Part shown: piece after piece, positions 13,581-24,649 of the stretch | Numbering within the stretch: the first letter of the stretch is position 1 | Layout of the letters: each line of letters begins with the position of its first letter | Assembly: GCA_027627225.1 (NCBI GenBank) | Contig: CM051025.1 | Location: forward strand, 53,400,681-53,464,680 | Origin: Congeria kusceri | Taxonomy: Eukaryota > Mollusca > Bivalvia > Myida > Dreissenidae | Direction of reading: 5' to 3' | Length of the DNA: 64,000 nucleotides | Made by a program: the position numbers and the translations under genes | Notes under the pieces: model-generated | What the model was told of the DNA's origin: nothing | Seen by the model: the letters and a program-made list of their open reading frames with translations, nothing else | Database searches by the model: none

Positions 13581-14521
13581 TAGGGATGGGACCGAATACT
13601 GAAATTAATATTCGAATATTCGTTTTAGGTATTCGAATATATTCGAATATTTGTTTTGTAAATACTACTATATACGGCACTCTGTCCGAATATTAACCTA
13701 TCCGAAATATGTATACTATGTGTACATAGTTGTTTTATTTTGTTTCAGTGGTAACTGAGCGATATAACTTAGTGAGTGTTAGTCAAATATAAAGAAATGT
13801 AAGATATTGTTAAATGTGAATTGTTAATTAATGTGTTCCGTACAAAAATTTCTCATTACATAGATTACACGTTGCCTGGGTTTTGTCTAATGACCGCGTA
13901 AAGTACTTCCAAGCGCATGATGGTGGCATTGTTTATTAATCAAGACTCTTGTATAATATATGGTGTTGATATGGAGAATAATTTATAAGTGACGTATATT
14001 AAGATTGACCAGATCATTCTAATTTTGTTAAAGAAATTGATTGGCTGATAATGGATTCATTTTGATTGGTTACTTAGAGAGTAATTGTGATTTACTGTTA
14101 ACAAGTTAACTGTATAGATGTCACTTAAGGACAATAAACAACAATGCACGCCTTGTGCAAACTGTGAAACCGTTATCACAACATGGCCCAGTTTTGTTAT
14201 TTGTGGATACAATGCATCCTATTCGCGCCTCCTGGAAACAGTTAATTCGCGGCCGTTGTAAAGACGTGGTCCCCCTGCCAATTATCAATTGTCGTTAATT
14301 GGACATGTTTGGCATGTGTTGTAAAAACGTTACACTGCCCCCGCCCACCTGCTAGGCAGGAAATACGACTGGAATTCATGTCGACTTTGCAATCAAACTG
14401 GAAAAAAACATGATTTTTTAAAGGAAATTTTGTTCTTTAAATAAATTTGAAAATCGAAGATTCGTATTCGTTTTTTATATTTGAATATTATCCGATATTC
14501 GAATATTCGGTCCAATCCCTA
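13581..14521. mobile_element. Non-autonomous hAT-like element (941 bp) with 8-bp TSD
   Basis: Perfect 8-bp direct repeat TTAAAAAC at 13573-13580 and 14522-14529. Inside it are terminal inverted repeats: left TAGGGATGGGACCGAATA, right (reverse complement) TAGGGATTGGACCGAATA, followed on both sides by ATTCGAATAT-rich subterminal sequence. An 8-bp target duplication with a YAGGG start fits the hAT superfamily (family knowledge). No transposase ORF is visible inside, so it is a MITE or deletion derivative. Confidence 0.85.
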
Positions 14522-14639
14522 TTAAAAACTAATCACATTATTTTTTATAATAATTTTATTCAGAATATGTTACAAGAACATGGCATAGTGAAACAAAACA
14601 AGAAACAAAAGCATATAACAATTTCAAACTAGAGTTACC

Positions 14640-14830
14640 AAACTTGGCCTATAGGTTTTTTATTTTAATATGGGGAACAAAAGTGTGAATGAAATCTCTC
14701 AAGCCCTTCGTGAGAAACTAGCTTAAAGAAAAACTTTAACCTAGCCCGGACGCTGATGCCAACACCGACGCGGGGGCAAGTAGAATATCTTGCCTTTTCT
14801 TCAAAAAGTCGAGCTAAACACAAATCTGAT
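14640..14830. repeat. Mollusc-type dispersed repeat fragment
   Basis: ctagcccggacgctgatgcc, aacaccgacgcgggggcaag and cttcaaaaagtcgagctaaa are recognisable pieces of a widespread bivalve repeat with the form '(GACGCC)n..GGGGCGAGTA..AGTCGAGCTAAA'. Confidence 0.65.
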
Positions 14831-15124
14831 ATTATAAAACTAATGGTTGAAATAAAGTATGCATTTATAACCAACGGATGACATTAAAATGTGATTTATA
14901 TGCAAAACACAAAAACCGAAGAGCAGCTTTTGTGCAACATTGAAAACACTGATCTCAAATTCGCAATGACATGTGGATAAATAGATATCATTTTTCAGAT
15001 AGTATAATAAATGCTGTGGGAAAATGTGCTCCCTCATATCTGTTTACTTTTTCACTGAATTAGGCCGCTATTTTATTTTTTTATTCTTTGGTTTATGAGA
15101 TTTTTTCGAAAAATGTCCACTGGC

Positions 15125-17400
15125 AGGTTAAACAAGAGCGCCATAAGGCCCTAGGTTGCTCGTCTCAGGGGCTAAGGGACTAAACTGTTCTGAGCAAGTT
15201 TAATGAAGATTTGGTTAAGATTGTGGCCTCTATATTATTCACAAGCTTTTTCTTCGATTTGGCCTGGTGACCTAGTTTTAGACCCCATGTGACTCAGTTT
15301 CAAACTTCTCCTAGATATCACTGGGACATATGTTCTGAGCAAGTTTAATGCACTAATTATTGGGCTATAAATGTAGCCTCTAGGGTGTTCACAAGCTTTT
15401 TCTTCAATTTGGCCTGGTGACCTATTTTTTACCCTATTTGACCTAGTTTTGAACTCGTTTGAGATATCATTGAAACAAATTATTTGAGCAAGTTTCAAGA
15501 ATATTGGGCAAAAACTCTGACTTCTAGAGTGTTAACAAGCTTTTTCTTCAATTTGCCCTAATGATCTAGTTTTTGACCCCACTTGACCCAGTTTCAAACT
15601 CATCCGAGACATCATTGGGACAAATGTGGCCTATAGAGCTTTATAAAGTTTTCATATAGTCATATAGATAAACTGCCTCCCCCTCTGGCGGCCATGTTTT
15701 TCAACAGAAGGCAACCATTTTTGAACTCGGCCGAGATGTCATAACAACAAATGTTTTGAGCAAATTTCAAGAAGATTGGGCAAAAAAATGCGACTGTTAC
15801 GAACGATTGGAGTTGTTTACCCTCGGGACTTCGGTTGAAAACCATTGCCCGAGTACACTGCTTAACATAAATACTTTGCTTATATTTGGCAATACAATTC
15901 CCTTAATACATGTATGTCGGGAAAGTTACATATATAAAACTTTGCAGTGTGGGTGCGGTGCTAATAATAAAAATCTATGCTTAAAAATAGCAATACTTGT
16001 AAATCTAGTTCAATAACTTACATGAAACATGAAAGCACTGTTCTTGTATAAGGAGACAAATGCCAGGGTATACACAGTTTAAAGGGGAGCAATTCTGCAA
16101 TAACCTTTTATTTGTCAACAGGAGTTACCTCCCTTATACTAATAAAGAGTTCAACTGAAAAAACTTTATGAGAATGTATAAATGACTATTCTGTTTGTAA
16201 ATATGTTATATATGTGGGCAATAGGACTAAATGGGTAAAGCGTTCTTAGCAACATGGGCAAAAATAAAGGAAAAAAACTGAGTTGAACATATACTAACAT
16301 GAGAAAGTGGAAATTGGAAGAAAAAGCCCAACTAAAATAAGAATAAAATGGAGGGAACACATAATTTTATGTGAATCACCATTATTCTAGACCCATTATG
16401 CAGCAAATGCTGCAACGGAATTGTTGGAGTCTTGCTTACTTAGAGATCTGGGTAAGTTTGGGTAATAATTACCATATACTATATGTCGTATTAAATGTAA
16501 AAACCAGTGTGCGAATACACATTGGACAGTATTTACAATAACGACAACAAACAATGTTAATTATTTCCAGATCACTAAGTTGTTCAGCATGTTTTACAAT
16601 ATCTGTGTAATTTGCATGTCTTTACATATGAAGATAAAGAAAAATAGGTTAAGATATGCTTTCTAACCTTTGTTCATTATAAAGGTCAAGTAGTAGTACT
16701 TGAATATACAGTATAAAATGAACTATTTAATTAATAGGAAGTTAAGTAATATAAGACTACTAAAGTACCTTGCATCTGCAAGTATATGTTGTTGGTATGT
16801 AATATTTTTCTTTATAATTGTTGAATTTATTTTAATGATGGATGTCACAATTGCATGACATGCTTTTAACAAATGCTGAGCTCTTGTAGACAGGGAATAT
16901 AACTTATTGCTCCAAACTGAGACCCTGTCCATTGAGATTTATACAAATTGTTGGGCTATTTAGTGCAATGTAACCTACCCCAGGGTGACAATTTAAGAAC
17001 AAGAACAAACATAAAAGGATGAGAATCCAATATACAGTAAAATTTAGGGTAAAACATATATTACATCCTTCCGGTACTATCAAACGGCTTACTTTTTAAG
17101 GGCTTTAAAAATAACACAGATAAAACAAGATATAACTAATGAAAAGAACTGACTAGGCTGCACAATTATATACAGATAAAAGGGAATCACCCTGGGGGGC
17201 ACATGAAAGGAAGACTTTGTCTCGTTCGTGATTTTTAAAAGAAGGGGTAGCACCGATGGGGGTCTGGTATTTTGGCCGGCAGTGCTTGAATGGTATTTTG
17301 AGATATTGGGACCATGGGGGCGCACAGGTTTACATGATTTACATAGATAGGGACACTTAAAAGAGGTAGTTTAACACATTAAAAGCTAAAATGTGAATAA
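15125..17400. repeat. Long repeat copy R1 (tandem 150-bp head plus collinear body)
   Basis: The head (15125-15900) has three units of acaagctttttcttcaattt-ggcctggtgacctagttttt (15241, 15391, 15535), then ctggcggccatgtttttcaa and a ctcggg...cccgag hairpin. The body (16340-17400) matches 27650-28470 in order: 'acacataattttatgtgaatc', 'ttccagatcactaagttgttca' and 'agacagggaatataac..gagaccctgtc' all have counterparts there. Confidence 0.75.
15822..15853. repeat. Conserved hairpin CTCGGG-GGTT-gaa-AACC-CCCGAG, copy 1
   Basis: CTCGGG (15822-15827) pairs with CCCGAG (15848-15853), and GGTT (15833-15836) with AACC (15840-15843), leaving loop gaa. Further copies are at 26948-26984 and 44230-44262. Confidence 0.75.
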
Positions 17401-17570
17401 TCCCTGCTATGAAAGAGTTGTTCATTAAAAGTATGCAGAATACTGCATTTAAGAATAACTGCAGAGGATCTCATTATGTAATATCGCACAGAATTTATGG
17501 CAAAATTGATCATTATTAACAATATGATCAAAATACTTGCCAAACAATTAAGAAACTTCCAGTCTGTAAT

Positions 17571-18020
17571 TATGCCACCGTTTTCCATCGTTTGCCATGG
17601 AAAAAAAGAGTGGCAAACGGTGGAGTATTTAGACATGAAATTCGGTGGAAAATCAGTGGCAAACAATAAAAAAATGGGTCAGTGCAAGAATTTACATTGT
17701 TGGTGGCATTTGGTGGAATTTGATGGCAGTGGGTGGAGTATTTGGACAAAATTTTCATCGTTTTCCATCGAATTCCACCAGTAGAAAATGGTGAAAATCG
17801 ATGGCAAACGGTGGAGTATTTGGACGAATTTTTCGTCGTTTGCCATCCAATTTAATTTCACCAGTGGAAAACGATGTAAAAGGTTTACATCGTTTGCCAC
17901 TTGGGATGGAAAATGGTGAAAATCGATGGCAAAATTTTCATCGTTAGCCATCAAAATACCACAGTGGCAAAGTTTCCACTCTTGCCACCGATAGTGGAAA
18001 AAGGTGAAAATCTATGACAA
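17571..18020. repeat. Iterated TTTGCCAYCG / TTTTCCATCG motif array, both orientations (left)
   Basis: Within 450 bases the words CGTTTGCCA, CGTTTTCCA and their complements TGGCAAACGG and TGGAAAAC recur many times in alternating orientation. They are separated by 'gtggagtatttggac' spacers, giving many potential hairpins. The spurious ORFs over it read PNATNN/FHHFPS-like peptides on both strands. Confidence 0.75.
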
Positions 18021-18999
18021 TTTTTACATGTTTTGCCCCTGTTCGCCAACTGATTAATATGCTGTCACCTGAATAAAAAACAACATGAATCTAATACAAC
18101 ACATAAGAATTGACACAATGTAGTATTAATTATGTAAATTTCAGTTGTTACAATTACAAACTAATTAATATACTTAAGGTAGAAAGACCCTAATGGGACT
18201 TTTTTCAGACCTTGATTTTCTTCTTATCTTTGAAAATTAAATCTCTTATGAGACTAAACTGTGAAATATAAACAAAATCTAACCACACGTTTTGACAAAA
18301 ATGCGATTGTTCTTATAACCCATCATTTTTCTACTTCAACCTAAATTCTGATGGGGTACACTTACAAAAATGACTGACATATTGTCAAAATGTATTTTAT
18401 TTATTCCCGAATAGCTTTAATTTATATGTTAAAGGTGTATCTTATGAAAAAGTATAACAAACATAAGTACTAAGGTTGACCAACAATACTTTTTACATTA
18501 AATTTGGCTAAGCATATGGCAAAAAACTACAGATTTCACTACAGTAAAAATACGCCAAACACCAGTTATTGTAATTTTTTTACTTTTATTTCATAGTATG
18601 TCAAAATCAGTAATACCAAAATATAATATAACCTTATCTGAGAGGAAAAGGGTATAAATTGACATAGGCTTACCACAAAAATCTCAAGGTATAACATTTG
18701 GACTGAAGCAACCCTATGTTATAACAAAAATATGAAAAATAAGACAAGTAAAAAAGCAAACATTTTCCTTGTATGTTAAACTATTTTTTTTCTCTTATAA
18801 TTATAATCTATTAGCAGAATCGATATTAAATGAATTATTTTTGCATTAATGTTAAAGAAATAGTATTTTGTGTAAACATTTTAAATACAAAATTAATGTA
18901 ACTGGCTGAGGTTCACATATCATTGGTTACCAAATTCAGAAAAATAATAAACATTTTTATAAGTTTGTGTTTCAAAAAATTCAATGGACATTTTCATTA
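18021..18999. other. AT-rich interior of the putative element, no gene seen
   Basis: Roughly 980 bases of AT-rich sequence with homopolymer runs. No supported ORF or repeat. Confidence 0.5.
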
Positions 19000-19285
19000 C
19001 ATTGGGTTAACAAGAGTTTTAAAAAACTGGCAAATCTGTGTGATAACTTCATCAAGACTCTTCTTGAAGCGTGTGACTATTGGTAACATGTCACTGTTTT
19101 TGGATAAAAAGGTGTCTCTTAGACCATTCTCATCATTTCGCCGATGCATAATTTTCAGATGTTTTTTACAGTGGTAGATCTCGTCAAAATTCCTCAGTGG
19201 AACAGGCCCAAGTTTACACAATGAACAGTATTTTAAATTATCCAACTGAACACCAAACTCGATCACCCGACGTCCCGCTCGCCAT
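19000..19285 (-). pseudogene. Cys-rich coding fragment with an apparent one-base frameshift after its ATG
   Basis: From GTG 19266 the minus strand encodes 89 codons: VIEFGVQLDNLKYCSLCKLG, then FDEIYHCKKHLKIMHRRN and KKSLDEVITQICQFF. An ATG at 19285 in another frame starts MASG. Dropping one base near 19273 would join it as MASG-RR-VIEFG, which resembles N-termini of a bivalve repeat-encoded protein group I recall only loosely (low certainty). C-x2-C plus a later C...H pattern suggests a metal-binding fold. It lies downstream of the 19830-20901 exons on the same strand. Confidence 0.35.
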
Positions 19286-19829
19286 TAATCTCGACTGACT
19301 ATTTTTCCAAGTTTTTGGTGTGAATGAATTTTATTTCACAGCAAAGAGCAAGTATCTCCTTTACGCAGATATGTTTTTATATACGAATAATTATGTTCAA
19401 TAATACTTATAATCCGTGGACGTTTATTTATAACTATTTTAACTTAAGTGTAAGGAAATACACCAGAAATATCGCGAAAATGTCATGATTAAATGTAAAT
19501 AGAAATTCCCAACAATGACGTCATTTGAAGGTATTCCCCATGTCAGAGTACCTTGTATTTCTTCAAACTACATTTTAACATTCATCTTTAAAGATAAATA
19601 AGCATTTATTTCACACATTGAATTGAAAATAACTCAACATTCGAAAAGTAATGTTTATTTCGCGAAAACAATTTCAGTTTCGGATCAGATTGATTAGATT
19701 TACGGTAAGTGGCGCATGGGCCGAAGTTGACAGATATTTTGCGAGTATTTCCGAAGTCATTAGGATCTTTCTACCTTAACATGCAATTATACTAAAGATT
19801 ATTGTTTTATAACTGTTGTAAATTAATAA

Positions 19830-20901
19830 TTAAAGTCTCCAGTGCTTCACTGAGTGCTGAAAATCCTCATGAATGTCTTCACTCCTTGTCCTTGATGGCA
19901 AAGTCTGTAAAACAAATGTAAGCAATATTAATTTGAGCATATATGCATCAGTGTACTCAGTGCTTATCTACATCAATAAATAATTATATATGATGTATTT
20001 TAATGTATATATCTTGTTAGAGCAATATGAGAAAAAAATGATTTTGTTATATTAATACTATTGTCATTTACAGTTGGGACAATGTATGTAACTGGCAGAC
20101 AGTTTAATTTGACTCATTTATGCTTAATATTATAACCCAATACAACATTATGTATGCTTGGATGCAAGATTATTTATGTATGCTTAGGTAAAATTATAAT
20201 GCCTAAATGAATTCTCTAAAAGAAGTTCATTTTAGAGGAATTTCTTTTCCTAGGAATTTATTTAACACTAGAATACGCAACCCTATGGTTCTGTAAGATC
20301 CTGAAATAATGTTTTGACTGTATTGTCTATTATGTGAAATTAAACAAAATCATTCACTTGTTCCAGGATGTATTTAAATTGTAAACAATATACTAAACAG
20401 ACATAGGAGTAAGAACAAATATAATTATGATTTTATCATAAAAATAGAAATTTGAGGGAAAATATAGATATAAAAATACAGACCATCAGTTGTTCTGCTA
20501 TTCCAATAAACCAAAGAGCTGAAGTCCTGTACCACTCTTCCACATCACTAAATGTTGATTTCCACATGCTACTAGATGCACATTGATTCTTAACAGAATG
20601 TTAATTAATGTCAGTATTTCAGGATAGCTTTGAAAGTACAATTAGTTCCAAAAGGTTGCTTTATAACCACAATTTAAGACTATAATGCTAAACATTTACA
20701 TGGGTACTCTAGTTTTCAAATTCAGAGGTAAACTTCCTGTGGTTGAATGAACCACTCAGGAAAGGCAGTGTATGAGTTAACCAATAGATAACCAGATGCT
20801 TTATCAGCAAGAAAGGTTTCAAATTCTGTAGCAGACCAACATCTAAATACCACAGCTGCATGGTGGTCAGTGCTTAGCAGATTGTTTGTAAATTGTAGCA
20901 T
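19830..20901 (-). CDS. Candidate three-exon minus-strand gene (20901-20731ish, 20593-20484, 19904-19830), unknown
   Basis: Not recognised. Block 1 opens at ATG 20901 after an AG (ctcagttag) and reads MLQFTNNLLSTDHHAAVVFR, then WSATEFETFLADKASGYLL and YTAFPEWFIQPQE, with a possible weak donor GAA|GTTTAC before an in-frame stop at 20722-20724. Block 2 follows AG at 20594 and reads NQCASSSMWKSTFSDVEEWY then SALWFIGIAEQLM, with donor ATG|GTCTGT (exon end 20484). Block 3 follows acceptor gttttacag and reads TLPSRTRSEDIHEDFQHSVK plus HWRL and stop TAA at 19830. All three junctions are phase 0. A further coding-like block lies upstream at 21045-20970 (LEILECLINKGSHVKDFKEF). It probably belongs to the surrounding element. 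Confidence 0.4.
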
Positions 20902-21377
20902 CTAACTGAGGTCAAATGTTTGAATGGAGTATTACTAGTTCTTAAACAGCTGGAACAAGGTCAAGAACTTTCAACTTGTACAAATTCCTTAAAGTCTTTA
21001 ACATGAGACCCTTTGTTTATAAGGCATTCAAGTATTTCTAACTTAAGTGTGTTAAGGTACAGAATCATGGAAACCTTTTATATTGATCAAAGCCTATCAC
21101 AACCACATAAATATTTTTGTTCATATTACATTAAGTAATAATTTAAATTATTATACAATAATATCAAATTTGTCAAATATAAAAACGTGAATGGACAATA
21201 AGTGTCTGTTACACATGTTATCCATCAGACTCTCAAACATTAATAAAACTTAATAACCTTGGTAAACAGTACATGTGTAGAGGAAACTAATGTAATACTT
21301 CAATATTATCCGAATACACTCAGCTTCAATGCAGTTGATTTCACCCAAAACAAGGCATCAACTATTCTAAGTATTTT

Positions 21378-21636
21378 TCACCGTTTTCCACTCTTTTTCT
21401 CCGATATTTTCTAAGTTCCATTTTTGTATATGTAAAATATACATTTATGCTCCTCAAAATGACTAAGTCCAATTTTCCACCGTTTGCCACAGAATTTTCA
21501 CCATTTTACATCGAATGCCACTACCCATTTTCCACAGATTGATGAAAAACGACGGTGTTTCACTGTTTGCCACCGTTTTCCACTAAAAAGAGTGGTAATC
21601 GGTGGAAAATCGTGGAAATCAGTGGCAGATCTACAG
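21378..21636. repeat. Iterated TTTGCCACCG / TTTTCCACCG motif array (right)
   Basis: The same vocabulary as 17571-18020: caccgttttccactcttttt, ttttccaccgtttgccac, ggtggaaaatcgtgg. The GTGGAAAA orientation dominates toward 21636. It lies just left of the LINE 3' region. Confidence 0.75.
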
Positions 21637-21796
21637 ACGGGTTACTACCCATGTGAGTTACAACAATATATAGTACACATTAAAAAATTGATAACTGGGT
21701 CCTTCCCATTTCATATAAAATCTGCAATAAAATGGTGTTTATTAATACTTGACAATAGTAAACGTTCTTATTAAGCTGCAGGACCCCTATTTGTAT

Positions 21797-22809
21797 TTAT
21801 ATTTTATCTGTAATCTGGCAATCCACAAGATATGTTGCCAGAGATTTGTACACTGGTAATTTATTTTTGCCAGTAGGATTTAAGATATTATTAAGAGTAA
21901 AATCAATGATTAAGTTGGAAAAAGTGGTTTTAAGCTGTTCTCTCTGTGTAGAGAACTGGGGGCACTGTGTCAGCAGGTGGTCGGCTGTAAAGGGGATCCC
22001 ACATTGAGGACAGAGTGGGTCCAGCTTTAAAATATACTTTCCCGCACAAGCAGGCAAAAGACTGGTCCCCATCCTCAGTCGGCTAATGCATTTGTCAATC
22101 ATGATATTGGAAGCATATTGATGCGGCCGACTGAGGGTTTTTTGGGCAATGGTGAAAGGGGCTTTGTATGGAGTGTGAGCGGGTGACATATTGTTCCACT
22201 CCGGCGTAACATAGGCCTTGGCCCGGGAATATATTTCTGTTGGGGCTAGTGGGACCCCTATATTAACCGACTCCCTTTTGAGGCCCTCCTTAGCCTCCCT
22301 GTCCGCCTGATTATTCCCCGGGATGTCGACATGTGCTGGGCACCAAACTAAGGTTACCTGTAAAGATTTGTCTAGGCACTTTTGATTCAGTTCCAAAATT
22401 TCATATAAAATATCAGGCCTAGACCTGCTATTTCTATTTTTGATGGATTCTAGTGATGATAGAGAGTCCGAGAAGATAGCAGTTTTAGTTGGCTTGTTAA
22501 CTAATATCCAGCACATTGCAAAGCTAATGGCCAAAAGTTCCGCCGAATAAATAGAAAGATTGTTGCTGAATCTGAATGTACCAAGTCAGAGTCAGGGCAT
22601 TTGGAGCCGTCTGTATACATTTTTAAATGCTCAGCATACTGAATATTAATATAATTGAGAGCTTCTGACCTCACGAGGTGCGGAGAGTTAGATTTCGTTA
22701 CTATTGTAGATAGATAGTTGTCGACATCCGGGGAGTGAAGCAGCCAGGGGGAGGTTTCGGAGGGATTCTGGTCTGCCACAGCGACCTCCTTGAGACCGGC
22801 CTCCTCCAC
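21797..22809 (-). pseudogene. LINE RNase H and C-terminal zinc-knuckle-like region, frameshifted
   Basis: 22809-22600 contains the first RNase H acidic motif KMYTDGSK. The frame then shifts, and GTFRFSNNLSIYSAELLAI (second motif, Glu) continues in another frame with a short deletion between the two. The remaining motifs are AIFSDSLSSL and WCPAHVDIPGNNQADREAK. The tail has CPQCGIPFTADHLLTQC, a C-x2-C-x7-H-x4-C pattern shared by LINE C-termini. The stop is at 21797-21799. RNase H removes the RNA template during integration; the frameshift in the active site inactivates this copy. Confidence 0.85.
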
Positions 22810-22962
22810 CAGGGTCTGGGTGCTGGCCCCAAATGGGAAGATAACATGCTTCTTTTTAAGCTCACGGCCCCTGATTAAGGTGCCTGTCCCAAATAGCTTG
22901 TTAACGGGGTTTGAGCCGTGTCTGGACTGGGCCCTGGCCCAATATTGGAGGGTTTGTTGTTT

Positions 22963-24649
22963 TCAGCGCAGGGTGAGGGGCAGCACTCCGGACTCCTCCT
23001 CTAATGTACAACCCGGTGTACACGGCAGTGCCCGTAGGACTATCCTGAGGGCCTTGTTTTGTATGGTATCTACCATTTTGAGGGCGTTTGGCATAGCACA
23101 TGAATAGATTTGGGCCCCATAATCTATCTTTGGACGAATAAGGGACTTGTAGAGGAGAAGGAGGCTATTTTTATCGGACCCGAAACCTGTGCCTCTCAAC
23201 ATCCTCATTAAATTTAAGTCCATGTCGCAACTTTCTGCCAAATATTTGAAGTGGTGAATAAATGTTAACCGTTTATCTAGGTACATACCTAGAAATTTCA
23301 CAACTTTTTCAAAAATGATTTCAGTGCCGCCTAAAGTTAAGTCCAAAGAGTGCTGTTTTTGATTGCCAAACAGGATTCCTACTGTTTTTGTGGGTGAAAT
23401 TTTGAATCCCCATTCAATGGCCCATTTCCATATAGAGTCCAGCCCTGCTTGGCCTTTTTTGCAGGGTTGACAGCTTGGACCCCATTAACCAGGTGCCGGA
23501 GTCATCTGCAAATTGGGAGATAAACATGCCTGATGATTTAACGGTTTCAGGCAGGTCATTGACAATGATGGAGAACAGCAGGGGAGAGATGACAGACCCC
23601 TGAGGGTGCCTCTTTCAGTTATTGCTTCGTCTGAACTTGCACCATCAACTCTGACCTTGATTTTACGACCCTCAAGGAAAGCCTTCACATAGTGGAAGCA
23701 GTGTCCGGTGATACCGTAATCAGCTAGCTTTGTTAAGATGCCGAAAGTCCAAGTTAAGTCGAAGGCCGCTTGAAGGTCCAGAAAGATTGCAAGTACTGAT
23801 TGCCCTCGATTTTTAGCCAAAATAATGTCATGTTGTAGTCTAGCTAGCTGGTCTAGTGTAAAACGCCCTTTCCTAAAGCCAGACTGGAAAGGTTCAAAAT
23901 ATTTTTTGTTTCCAATAAGTGCTCAAGTCTATTTTTGATCATAATTTCTAATAATTTACCAGCGTGAGAAGTGAGACTTATTGACCTATTAGATTTTGGA
24001 TCTGATTTATCTTTTCCAGGTTTTGGTACCGGTATCACTGTAGCCTGCTTCCACTCGGGTGGTATAAGACCCGTCGTGTACACCCTGTTGTACAATTCAA
24101 GACAGAAATACAAAATGTGATCTGACATGTTCTTGAACATCAGATAAGAAAGTCTATCAGGTCCCGCGGCAGAGTCCTTCCTGCCACCTATGGCTGCTTT
24201 TAATTCCGAAAGAGAAAATGGTTGATTTAATGGGCAGTTATTATCCCCAGGCTCAGTTAAAATTATGTGATTCAAGCAGTTTTTGAAGGTCCAAAGTTTC
24301 AGAAGGCAGGTTTGAATCAGTAGATACAGATTTGAAATGTTGAACCAAAAATTGAGCCTTGTCTCTTGGAGTACAGGCGATTTCGCCTTTAAATTTAAGT
24401 AGAGGCACAGGACAGTATGGAATTCCTTTAATTCTGTGAATTTTTTGCCAAAACTGCTTTGAAGTAGTGTTTAGTGTCAATGGATTCACAGAATTATTTC
24501 AAATTTTGCTTTTTAGCTTCCAAAATGACCCGCTTCGCAGTGTTTTCTAGAGACGTATAATTTTTAAGATTATGCTCCGCGGGGTTATTTTAAATGATTT
24601 TTAGGGCTTTTTTTCTGTCCTGTACAGCCTTGGCGCATTCATCGCTCCA
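22963..24649 (-). pseudogene. LINE reverse transcriptase, frameshifted
   Basis: Segments in different frames spell an RT. 24649-24490 is a linker with stops. 24489-24253 (FWQKIHRIKG...) and 24275-23853 carry AAGPDRLSYLMFKNM, PPEWKQATVIPVPKPGKD and the RSISLTSHAGKLLE finger region. 23820-23485 carries the catalytic A motif AIFLDLQAAFDLTW. The next conserved GTPQG-type motif reads GTLRGLS followed by a one-base shift; in the other frame SPLLFSIIVNDLP and FADDSGTW (the YADD-equivalent box) follow. 23346-22963 is the thumb (KFLGMYLDKRLT, YKSLIRPKIDYGAQIY). At least three frame changes separate these blocks, so no functional RT can be translated. Confidence 0.85.

Larger units (their letters stand above)
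17559..21641. mobile_element. Putative 4.1-kb inverted-repeat element with iterated subterminal motifs
   Basis: The left edge starts ccagtctgtaattatgccac (17559). The right edge, read on the other strand from 21641, starts ccgtctgtagatctgccact. Both continue into blocks of TTTTCCA/TTTGCCA. Identity is about 70% over 40 bases, part of it from the iterated motif itself. Arrays of the motif occupy 17571-18020 and 21378-21636 and nowhere else in the window. Candidate minus-strand exons lie between them. No target duplication was found. Subterminal repeat arrays with terminal inverted repeats are typical of large DNA transposons (family knowledge); a superfamily is not assigned. Confidence 0.4.

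Noticed and set aside
22790..23107. Plus-strand frame of 105 codons, and similar frames at 25395-25598, 25676-25906 and 25972-26196
   Set aside because: Antisense shadows of the minus-strand LINE ORFs.
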